Part shown: positions 1 through 5,584 of the stretch, one piece after another
How positions within the stretch are numbered: the first letter of the stretch is position 1
Layout of the letters: each line of letters begins with the position of its first letter
Assembly: GCA_903822375.1 (NCBI GenBank)
Contig: CAIJOU010000303.1
Location: 1 to 7,068 of the forward strand
Length of the DNA stretch: 7,068 nucleotides
Source: Candidatus Hydrogenedentota bacterium
GTDB taxonomy: Bacteria > Hydrogenedentota > Hydrogenedentia > Hydrogenedentales > CAITNO01
Direction of reading: 5' to 3'
Made by a program: the position numbers and the translations under genes
The notes under the pieces: model-generated
Database searches by the model: none
Seen by the model: the letters and a program-made list of their open reading frames with translations, nothing else
What the model was told of the DNA's origin: nothing

Positions 1-1
1 C

Positions 2-472
2 ATAACGCAGGCGCACAGCGACAGCGTTGCGGCGGGCAGCGTGATGGCGCAGAGTCCCCCAGCGGGCACAGAACTGCCCGCGGGCACGCTGGTGAGCATT
101 GTCGTGAGTATGGGTCCGGCTCCTGTGGTGGAAGGGGAAGGCGAACCCGTGAATGCCGATACGGCGCGGCAGCAGTTGTCCGACGGTTTCGACTCAGCGG
201 ACAAGAACAGCGACGGCAACCTGTCCTTCACCGAGGCCAGCGCCGCGATTCCCGGACTGACGCAGGCCGTGTTCGGCGAACTCGACACGGACGGTGACGG
301 GCAGTTGAGCGCGGATGAACTGGGCGTGGATCAGGGTACCGGCTGCGCCGGATGCCAAGGCGGCAAGAGCGCTTTTCATTCTTCCGGCATCACCAAAGGC
401 CTGAGCGATATGTTCCTCACGGGTCTTGGCCTAATCGGACTGGCCGCCATGGCCACAGTGCGGCGGCCCTAG
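2..472 (+). CDS. Secreted PASTA / EF-hand protein with C-terminal sorting-like tail (5'-truncated)
   Basis: This is the C-terminal end of a larger secreted protein. The frame is open to the left edge, and the residues before the first possible GTG (41) already belong to the domain, so the true start lies outside the window. Bases 2 to about 118 encode a PASTA-like module (SVMAQSPPAGTELPAGT, then a VSIVVSMGP strand). An acidic VEGEGEP linker follows. Two canonical 12-residue EF-hand calcium loops come next: DKNSDGNLSFTE (200-235) and DTDGDGQLSADE (284-319). The end holds a Cys pair (GCAGCQGG, 341-364), a hydrophobic stretch (about 407-457) and a final Arg-Arg-Pro. That tripartite end resembles PEP-CTERM or MYXO-CTERM style surface-sorting signals, although I cannot match it to a named class. 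PASTA modules usually bind cell-wall or glycan ligands, and EF loops bind calcium. The overall role is unknown; the dockerin family is an alternative reading of the EF pair. Confidence 0.8.
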   Translation: MTQAHSDSVAAGSVMAQSPPAGTELPAGTLVSIVVSMGPAPVVEGEGEPVNADTARQQLSDGFDSADKNSDGNLSFTEASAAIPGLTQAVFGELDTDGDGQLSADELGVDQGTGCAGCQGGKSAFHSSGITKGLSDMFLTGLGLIGLAAMATVRRP

Positions 473-480
473 ACGAATCC

Positions 481-512
481 CGCGCCTGTCCGGTTCATGC
501 CGGGCAGGCGTG
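481..512 (+). terminator. Strong hairpin just after the PASTA/EF-hand stop codon
   Basis: Nine bases after the TAG stop, 481-493 pairs with 500-512 around a 6-base loop (TTCATG). It has 13 pairs, two of them G-T wobbles, and is mostly G-C. The position suits a transcription terminator or a 3' mRNA-stabilising stem. No run of T follows immediately (only GCTTTCTT about 12 bases later), so it is not a textbook intrinsic terminator. Confidence 0.4.
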
Positions 513-531
513 CAGAGGAATGGCTTTCTTG

Positions 532-619
532 GGAGTGCGGCGGCAACGACGCCGCTTTGGCTAATTTCGCGCTGAGCCAGCCAAAGCGGTGTCGCCGCTA
601 CGCTCTGCCCCCGCACTCC
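532..619. repeat. Large imperfect inverted repeat, dispersed-repeat type
   Basis: The arms are 532-562 (starting GGAGTGCGGCGGC, ending CGCTTTGGCT) and 579-619 (starting AGCCAAAGCGG, ending CCGCACTCC). They pair at the outer GGAGTGCGG/CCGCACTCC block and at the inner GCCGCTTTGGCT/AGCCAAAGCGG block. About 10 extra bases are bulged in the right arm, and a 16-base loop lies between the arms. There is no coding content. The outer and inner blocks look like an intergenic palindrome I recall as recurrent in PVC-type genomes, but that recollection is not verified here. It could fold as a long RNA or DNA cruciform. Confidence 0.65.
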
Positions 620-638
620 ACAATGGAGAACCTATATC

Positions 639-724
639 CCGTCATTCCCGCGCAGGCAGGAATCCAGTTTCAGGAACTTGGGGGCACCCGAGAACCTGGC
701 CCCCCGCCTTCGCGGGGGTGACGG
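639..724. repeat. MITE-like palindromic element with about 29-bp inverted ends
   Basis: The left end CCGTCATTCCCGCG and the right end CGCGGGGGTGACGG are inverted copies that continue inward for about 29 bases with several mismatches. Each end carries its own small hairpin. The right one is perfect: CCCCCGC, CTTC loop, GCGGGGG. The 86-base size, lack of any ORF and nested palindromes match the widespread GTCATTCCCGCG-type repeats of many bacteria, which are thought to be mobilised in trans or retained as REP-like sequences. No target duplication is visible. Confidence 0.65.
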
Positions 725-765
725 AAATGGCAATCTTGCTGTTCCATCATTTTCGGAAGGCTCCC

Positions 766-810
766 CTGCGCGGGCATGACGGAGTGCCGCAGTCATGACG
801 GGGAGTGCGG
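766..810. repeat. Decayed fragment of the neighbouring palindromic repeat
   Basis: CTGCGCGGGCATGACGG (767-782) resembles the right terminus of the element at 639-724. A second partial copy of its edge follows, so that CATGACGG plus GAGTGC occurs twice as an imperfect direct repeat (775-789 and 794-810). An 8-base palindrome GTCATGAC (792-799) lies at the second copy. This looks like tandem or nested insertion followed by decay. The intervening bases 725-765 show nothing recognisable. Confidence 0.4.
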
Positions 811-825
811 ACGCCATGTCGCTCT

Positions 826-945
826 TGGGATGCCCCTTCAGGGTTGAGAACGTGGGGGGACGTGCCCGCTACCCGGGGTGGGCCTTGCCGCGCTAACGCG
901 TGACTCCGGCCAACCCCGGGCTTTGCTCCATAATCCCTTCGGGAT
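826..945. repeat. Composite REP-like repeat with three stem-loops
   Basis: Three palindromes lie in series. The first is CCCT-TC-AGGG (834-843). The second is a long stem with arms CCCGGGGTGGGCC (872-884) and GGCCAACCCCGGG (908-920), which match at 12 of 13 positions and enclose a nested CGC/GCG mini-stem (891-900). The third is ATCCC-TTC-GGGAT (933-945). No credible gene covers the stretch. The arrangement resembles multi-hairpin intergenic repeats in PVC-type genomes, some of which are associated with RAYT transposases; the family assignment is inference. Bases 946-976 hold nothing I can name. Confidence 0.55.
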
Positions 946-976
946 AAATACAAGCAGGCTAAAGCGGGCTCCAGAC

Positions 977-1025
977 CGCGACCGACGGTGCTGAACCAGG
1001 TTCTGTAACGCGACCGTCCGTCGCG
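977..1025. terminator. Stem-loop next to the 3' end of the beta-helix gene
   Basis: CGCGACCGACGGT (977-989) pairs with ACCGTCCGTCGCG (1013-1025), 12 of 13 positions, around a 23-base loop. It begins 7 bases beyond the minus-strand stop codon (1033-1035), so it would fold at the 3' end of the beta-helix mRNA. No U-tract follows in the minus direction. A stabilising or factor-assisted termination structure, or another intergenic palindrome, is as likely as intrinsic termination. Confidence 0.4.
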
Positions 1026-1032
1026 CCTTACA

Positions 1033-2349
1033 CTATTCCGCCTTCACCAGTTTCAGGTCCGGGAGCGTGAGATTATCCGGTGTCTCCAGCATGGGTTCGT
1101 GGGCGTTGTGGATGTAAAGCGTTCCCTTTATGCCAGTGAGCGCCTGGCTGTCCTGTCGGCGGATGACGCGCACGGCGGGTTGGTCAGTGGATGTGTAGAC
1201 GTGGCAGTCTTCGAACTCGACGCCGCCGAAGGAGACCGGGTCCTTGGTGCGGCGGATACCGAAAATGACCGGCACGGCTTCGCGGCCCTTGTCGTCGGTG
1301 CCGCCCTTGAAGGAGCAGTGCGTGAACTTCACCGAAGCGCCTTCACCGGCTTTGTCGTAGACTTGCACGGCTGGACGGCGGGTTGCTTCGGCCACGCAGT
1401 TGCGGAACTCGATGGTGCCTTTGGGGCCGTCTGGTGTGAGCGCGCCGACGACCATGCCCTCCTCGCCGTTGCCCCGCACGACGCAGTCCTCGAACAGGAG
1501 GGAGATGGGCTCGGGTGCGCCGCCCTTCATCGCGTTAAGATAGACGGCAATGCCCGCGCCAATGTTGTTGTCAAACTGGCAGCGCCGCACCACGCAGTTG
1601 GACAAACGCTCCTGCGGACCGTTGGGCTCGAAGTCGATGCCTGCCTGCGGGGCGGTGCCTTTGGTTCCGCTGAACACCGAATTCTCGATGAGCAGGTTGA
1701 CCGCACTGATGACGCTGATGCCCTGGCGGTGATGGTCGAGGCAGACCACGTCGCGGATGGTGATGTTTTCGCAGTAGGGATGGTCGCCGCCCTTGGAGCC
1801 GAGGTAGATGCCGTCGCCGCCGCTGCTATCCATGTGCAGCCCGGCCACGGTGACGTTGGTGCAGGCGGTCAGATCGAGGGTCATGCGCCATTCGGCCTTC
1901 TTGTAGTCGGCGCTCTGGTAGTCTGGCTTGTTCATCTTGAAGGTCGCGCCGTAGCCGAGAATGGTCAGATTGCTCACGCCCCTGCCGGTGAAGAGCGAAT
2001 CGCCGCCGCCGTGGAATTCATTCTTCTTTGCGCGAATCACCACGCCGGGAGCGAAGGTAATTTCCTGGTTGCCGGCCAGCATGATGGGCCGCACGACCCA
2101 TTCCTGTCCGGTGTAGGGGACTAGGAGGCGTTTTGCGCCGGAGTTGATCGCCGCCTGAAGGCTGTCGGTCACGTCCTCGGCGTTGAATCCCCACCAGGCC
2201 GCGTTGGCGTCGGTGCGTGTGCCGACGGCCACTTCCTGCACCGCGGCGGGGTTCGCCCAGGGAAAGGCAGGCTCCTGTGCGGGCGATAGCGGGGAAAACA
2301 GCACGGCGGAGCAAAGCAGGAGGCGTGCGGGGCGGAGTATGTTTTTCAT
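1033..2349 (-). CDS. Secreted right-handed parallel beta-helix protein (pectate-lyase-like fold)
   Basis: This 438-residue protein starts with a Sec signal peptide: MKN, then Arg residues, the hydrophobic core LLLCSAVLF, and probable cleavage after SPA at about residue 24. Residues about 50-80 resemble the entry segment of pectate-lyase and GH28-like folds (DSLQAAINSG, then LLVP). From about 95 to 400 there are repeating short strands and turns typical of stacked coils, including NLTILGYGATF, GDGIYLGS, ENITIRDVVCLDHHRQGISV, NLLIENSVF and AGIDFEPNG. This matches the Beta_helix/NosD-like superfamily; such proteins bind or cleave acidic polysaccharides. I cannot identify catalytic residues, so lyase activity is unproven and a binding role is possible. 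The start is set by GAGG (2358-2361) 8 bases before the ATG. The gene is transcribed divergently from the sulfatase, which suggests a shared substrate. The stop is TAG at 1033-1035. Confidence 0.85.
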   Translation of the reverse strand: MKNILRPARLLLCSAVLFSPLSPAQEPAFPWANPAAVQEVAVGTRTDANAAWWGFNAEDVTDSLQAAINSGAKRLLVPYTGQEWVVRPIMLAGNQEITFAPGVVIRAKKNEFHGGGDSLFTGRGVSNLTILGYGATFKMNKPDYQSADYKKAEWRMTLDLTACTNVTVAGLHMDSSGGDGIYLGSKGGDHPYCENITIRDVVCLDHHRQGISVISAVNLLIENSVFSGTKGTAPQAGIDFEPNGPQERLSNCVVRRCQFDNNIGAGIAVYLNAMKGGAPEPISLLFEDCVVRGNGEEGMVVGALTPDGPKGTIEFRNCVAEATRRPAVQVYDKAGEGASVKFTHCSFKGGTDDKGREAVPVIFGIRRTKDPVSFGGVEFEDCHVYTSTDQPAVRVIRRQDSQALTGIKGTLYIHNAHEPMLETPDNLTLPDLKLVKAE

Positions 2350-2365
2350 GGGTGATTCCTCGTGT

Positions 2366-2424
2366 TGGGAGCAAGGGAATGGGAGTTATGGGAATCGTGG
2401 GAGTTATGGGATATATGGGTTGGA
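2366..2424 (+). repeat. Period-9 TGGGA array with G-quadruplex potential
   Basis: Five contiguous 9-base units begin with TGGG: TGGGAGTTA (2380), TGGGAATCG (2389), TGGGAGTTA (2398), TGGGATATA (2407) and TGGGTTGGA (2416). A further TGGGAGCAA (2366) and a GGG at 2375 precede them. The result is seven GGG tracts with loops of 3 to 6 bases, which satisfies the usual G3+N1-7 quadruplex rule on the plus strand. The array sits in the 221-base divergent region between the beta-helix and sulfatase genes. The plus frame through it is open, but it runs antisense into the beta-helix gene and is not a real N-terminal extension of the sulfatase. Confidence 0.75.
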
Positions 2425-2510
2425 TGTTTCGCAGGTCTTCGGTAGCGGTGGGTGGGACTCCAATGATGGATAAGGTGTTGTTCTCATGGATGCATTTGCT
2501 CGTGGTGCTG

Positions 2511-2520
2511 AGTATAGAAT
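2511..2520 (+). promoter_or_regulatory. Possible -10 element for the sulfatase gene
   Basis: AGTATAGAAT contains TAGAAT, one base from the TATAAT consensus, 50 bases before the chosen start. It is the most AT-rich point of this otherwise GC-rich gap. No good -35 lies at 16-18 bases; TTGCTC (2496-2501) is too close. The call is weak, and the sigma factor preferences of this organism are unknown. Confidence 0.25.
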
Positions 2521-2570
2521 ATGAGGAAGGCCAAAGGGCAAACCGTCGTCAAAGGAGAAAGGTCCGCAGC

Positions 2571-4103
2571 ATGGCAACGAGCGATTCCATGAGCCGCCGC
2601 ACGTTTTTGGCGGCGGCGGGCGGCGTTGCCGCCGCGTCGTGTTTCAGCATCGGCCGGGCACAAGCGGCCAATGGGGGAGAGCGACCTCACATCCTGTTTC
2701 TTATGGCGGACCAGTTTCGCGGGGATTGCCTGGGAGCGGACGGGCATCCGGTGGTGAAGACGCCGAACCTGGACGCCATAGCGAAGGAGGGGGTGCGTTT
2801 TTCACACGCCTATTCGTGCACGCCCACGTGCACACCCGCGCGGGCGGCGCTGCTTACGGGGCTGGGACCCTGGCGGAACGGCATGCTCGGGTACGGCAAG
2901 GTGGCCGAAGAGTATCCCGTTGAAATGCCGCGCGTGCTGGCGGGGTCGGGGTATTACACGATGGGCATCGGCAAGATGCACTTTCATCCGCAGCGCGGCG
3001 GTCACGGTTTTCACGAGATGATTTTGGACGAGTCGAGCCGGGTGGAGTCGGTGGACTTCCGCAGCGACTATCTTTCGTGGTTCCTGTCCGAGGCGCCCAC
3101 GCTGAACTACCGGGCCACGGGCATCGGCTGGAACGACTACACCGCCAAGCCGTACGCGTTGCCGGAACGGCTTCATCCGACGACGTGGATGGGCAACACG
3201 GCGGTGAATTTCCTGCAAAACTATGACAAGGCGGACCCGTTCTTTCTGAAGGTGTCGTTTGCCCGTCCGCACAGCCCCTATGATCCGCCCGAGCGCTTCT
3301 GGCGCATGTATGAGGATGCGGCCATTCCGGCGGCGGTGCATTCCGAGTGGTCCAGGAAGTATGCGCCGCGCAGCGACAATACGGACGCCGTGTGGCACGG
3401 GGACATGGGGGAGAAGGCGGTGCGCACGGCGCGGCAGGGCTATTACGGGAACGTGTCGTTTGTGGACGAGCAGATTGGCCGCATCATGGACACGCTGGAC
3501 AAGCGGGGCTGGCTGGACAACACGCTTGTGGTTTTCACGGCCGACCACGGCGACATGACGGGCGACCATAACCTGTGGCGCAAGTCCTATGCGTATGAAC
3601 CCTCGGCGCGCATCCCCATGCTGCTGCGCTGTCCGAAAGGCATGGGCGGCAAGGCGGGTCAGGTGTGCGACAAGCCGACCGAACTGCGCGATGTGCTGCC
3701 GACCTTCATGGACGCGGCGGGCGCGCCGGGGGGCGAGAAGCTCGACGGACGGAGCCTGCTGTCGCTGGCGCGCGATCCCGGCGCGCCGTGGCGTGAGTAC
3801 ATCGACCTGGAGCATGACATCTGCTACGACAAGATCAACCACTGGAACGGGCTCACCGACGGCAAACGGAAATACATCTTCCATGCATTTGACGGCGCGG
3901 AACAGTTCTTCGACCTCGAAAAAGACCCGATGGAAACCACGGACCTGGTTTCAGTGGCGGAGCATGCCGACGAAGTGAAGAAGTGGCGTGAACGGCTCAT
4001 CAAGCATCTTGCGGAACGGGGGGAACCGTTCGTCAAGGACGGGCAACTCGCGAAACGGCCGGGGCCGTTCCTGTATTCGCCGAATTATCCGGGCAAAGCG
4101 TGA
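2571..4103 (+). CDS. Tat-exported sulfatase (Cys-type, formylglycine-dependent)
   Basis: This 510-residue enzyme of the alkaline-phosphatase-like sulfatase family (arylsulfatase type) hydrolyses sulfate esters. The N-terminus is a twin-arginine signal: SRRTFLAAA (residues 8-16), a hydrophobic Ala/Gly stretch and probable cleavage near AQA (30-32). Metal-binding residues include D47-Q48 after HILFLMA. The active site is C87-T-P-A-R91 followed by AALLTG, where C87 would be converted to formylglycine. The second metal site is ADHG (D325, H326), with K338 in GDHNLWRKS. FFDLEKDP and ETTDL near the end are typical of the C-terminal subdomain. Tat export is consistent with maturation and folding in the cytoplasm before export, by FGE or anSME; neither is in the window. 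The start at 2571 keeps the Tat signal N-terminal and has AAAGG (2558-2562) 8 bases upstream; ATG 2589 is an alternative. The substrate is unknown, but the neighbours suggest a sulfated polysaccharide. Confidence 0.93.
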   Translation: MATSDSMSRRTFLAAAGGVAAASCFSIGRAQAANGGERPHILFLMADQFRGDCLGADGHPVVKTPNLDAIAKEGVRFSHAYSCTPTCTPARAALLTGLGPWRNGMLGYGKVAEEYPVEMPRVLAGSGYYTMGIGKMHFHPQRGGHGFHEMILDESSRVESVDFRSDYLSWFLSEAPTLNYRATGIGWNDYTAKPYALPERLHPTTWMGNTAVNFLQNYDKADPFFLKVSFARPHSPYDPPERFWRMYEDAAIPAAVHSEWSRKYAPRSDNTDAVWHGDMGEKAVRTARQGYYGNVSFVDEQIGRIMDTLDKRGWLDNTLVVFTADHGDMTGDHNLWRKSYAYEPSARIPMLLRCPKGMGGKAGQVCDKPTELRDVLPTFMDAAGAPGGEKLDGRSLLSLARDPGAPWREYIDLEHDICYDKINHWNGLTDGKRKYIFHAFDGAEQFFDLEKDPMETTDLVSVAEHADEVKKWRERLIKHLAERGEPFVKDGQLAKRPGPFLYSPNYPGKA

Positions 4104-4303
4104 GGGAATTATGAAGTGTGAAGGCTGAAGTCTGAAGAAGAAAGCAGAAGACAGACAACCACGGAATACACGGATCGACACGGAAGAAGCAGGGCAGCAA
4201 ATGAAGGACAAAGGACAAGGGGCGAAGAATAAGAAACGGCAGACAGGAATGTCTGCCCCACACTTTACACATGGATGTATGAACGCTCATTAGAGAGGCC
4301 TTA
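4104..4303 (+). repeat. Purine-rich intergenic repeat patchwork with a perfect hairpin
   Basis: This 200-base gap has no credible gene. The plus strand is strongly purine-rich to about 4250. It holds GAAG-type microsatellite sequence (about 4114-4150), three CACGGA units (4160, 4169 and 4179) and a tandem AGGACAA pair (4205-4218). A perfect 8-bp stem, GGCAGACA-GGAA-TGTCTGCC, lies at 4238-4257. The stem could end sulfatase transcription, but only ACTTTACAC follows it, not a T-run. Each piece looks like short dispersed repeat material. The glycosidase ribosome-binding site (AGAGAGG, 4292-4298) closes the gap. Confidence 0.55.
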
Positions 4304-5584
4304 ATGAAGACTGGGATTGTTGCCGTCGTGGGGGCTGTGATTGTCGTGTGTGTTCTGACGGGGTGCCCGGTGGCGCCGCCGGTGCTGCCGCATGGGATTG
4401 GTCTTGGCGGCGGGCTGTACCTTTACCGGACGCTGAACGATTTCAACCGGATGGACAGGATCGTGGACTTGGCGGCCGATGCGGGGATTCACTGGACGCG
4501 CGAGGAATTTCATTGGGAGTGGATTGAGCCGGAACGGGGCGTGCAGGATGCGGACACGCTGGAACGGTATGACCATGCGGTCCAGTCTCTGCAAGACAAG
4601 AACATCTCGATACTGGGCCTGCTGGCCTATGACGCGCCGTGGTCTGCCGGTGGCAATGGACCGGCCACCGCGGCCGAGCGGGAAGACTATGGGCGGTTTG
4701 CCGCATCCATGGTGGAACGCTACCACGACTCGGTTCACTACTGGGAAGTTTGGAACGAGCCCAATTTGGACCATTTCTGGCCACCCAGCGCCGACCCGGT
4801 GGCCTATGCCGAACTGCTGAAGGTTGCCTACGCCGCCATCAAGCAGGCCGACCCCACCGCGAAGGTTGTCGGGTGCGCGACGTCCGGGGTGGACCTCGAT
4901 TTCATCCGCACCGTATTGGACGCCGGCGGCGACGCCTGCATGGATGTGCTTTCCATTCATCCCTACTCGGGGGATGAATCGACCGATGCCGCCAACGAGC
5001 GACAGGACATCCGCAAGCTCCGCATCCTGCTCGCCGAACGCGGTTTGAACCTGCCGCTGTGGGTGTCGGAAGTGGGTTTTCAGACCTCCGACGGCGGAGT
5101 GTCCGAACAGGACCAGGGCGGGCTGCTGGCGCGCACTTATCTTACGCTCTTTGCCGAAGGGGTGGACGTGGTCATCAACTACGACTTTGTGAATGACGGC
5201 ACCGACCGCGACGACGGGGAGCAGAACTTTGGCGTGCTCTATCGTGATTTGTCGCCCAAGCCCGCCTACGACGCCCTGGCGACAACGGCGCTGACGCTCG
5301 CGGGGGCGCAGTTCGAGCATTCCGCAGACTTGGGGCCCTTTGTGGAGGCGTTTGCGTTCTCGTTGCCGGACGGGAAAGAGGTGTGGGCGCTGTGGACCCG
5401 CAAGCCCAAGGGACCGCTGGGGTTGGGGGTGCTGAAGGTGCCGGAGGTCAGTTTGCCCGGCGGGGGCACTATTGAGCGGGTGATGGACCTCTATGGCAAT
5501 GATCTGCCTCTGCCCCCGGCGGGTTCAATGCACATAACCCTAGCAGGCCGTGGTAAAAGCCTCCGTTTGAGGATGGCAGTCTAA
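4304..5584 (+). CDS. Glycoside hydrolase lipoprotein (clan GH-A, GH39/GH5-like), 3' end replaced by an insertion sequence
   Basis: This 426-residue protein has a lipoprotein signal peptide with lipobox L18-T-G-C21. A TIM-barrel glycosidase domain spans about 30-330. A W-x-R-x-E-type segment TREEFHWEWIEP lies at 65-76. WNEPN carries the likely acid/base E152, IHPYSG follows (H219), and WVSEVGF carries the likely nucleophile E256. Two Glu at the ends of strands 4 and 7 define clan GH-A; the spacing and motifs look most like GH39 or related GH5-type enzymes, which I cannot separate by eye. A small beta-sandwich follows from about 335. From codon 413 (base 5540) the reading frame runs into the insertion sequence, so the last 13-14 residues are element-encoded and the natural C-terminus is lost; activity may or may not survive. 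The start is supported by AGAGAGG 5 bases upstream. It likely acts at the outer membrane or periplasm on oligosaccharides. Confidence 0.85.
   Translation: MKTGIVAVVGAVIVVCVLTGCPVAPPVLPHGIGLGGGLYLYRTLNDFNRMDRIVDLAADAGIHWTREEFHWEWIEPERGVQDADTLERYDHAVQSLQDKNISILGLLAYDAPWSAGGNGPATAAEREDYGRFAASMVERYHDSVHYWEVWNEPNLDHFWPPSADPVAYAELLKVAYAAIKQADPTAKVVGCATSGVDLDFIRTVLDAGGDACMDVLSIHPYSGDESTDAANERQDIRKLRILLAERGLNLPLWVSEVGFQTSDGGVSEQDQGGLLARTYLTLFAEGVDVVINYDFVNDGTDRDDGEQNFGVLYRDLSPKPAYDALATTALTLAGAQFEHSADLGPFVEAFAFSLPDGKEVWALWTRKPKGPLGLGVLKVPEVSLPGGGTIERVMDLYGNDLPLPPAGSMHITLAGRGKSLRLRMAV
5540..5561. repeat. Left terminal inverted repeat of the insertion sequence
   Basis: These 22 bases match the reverse complement of 7047-7068 at 20 positions; the two differences lie at positions 8 and 10 of the repeat. 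The repeat lies wholly inside both the transposase 3' coding end and the glycosidase frame, and its first four bases contain the transposase stop codon. Confidence 0.85.

Noticed and set aside
497..953. Several 60-75 codon open frames on both strands in the 473-1032 gap
   Set aside because: They run through palindromic repeats, have no plausible ribosome-binding sites, and their translations simply read out the repeat sequences.
1099..2124. A 341-codon plus-strand open frame antisense to the beta-helix gene
   Set aside because: It is a shadow of high third-position GC in the real gene. Its translation is low-complexity Ala/Val/Asp/Gly with no domain, while the opposite strand has a signal peptide and beta-helix repeats.
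2366..2424. CRISPR array
   Set aside because: The units are 9 bases long with no spacers of suitable length, and no cas genes are present.
2217..2570. N-terminal extension of the sulfatase frame back to 2217
   Set aside because: It overlaps the beta-helix gene antisense, translates the 9-base repeat into MG-x repeats, and would bury the Tat signal about 120 residues inside the protein.
2802..3884. A 360-codon minus-strand open frame antisense to the sulfatase
   Set aside because: The Arg/His/Val-rich composition has no recognisable motif, and it covers the catalytic core of a clear sulfatase on the other strand.
4238..4257. Classical intrinsic terminator for the sulfatase
   Set aside because: The stem is perfect but only CCACACTTTACAC follows, with no T-run, so I describe it as a repeat hairpin and not a firm terminator.
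4301..5320. A 339-codon minus-strand open frame antisense to the glycosidase
   Set aside because: It mirrors the glycosidase codons and lacks any motif, whereas the plus strand has both catalytic Glu motifs.
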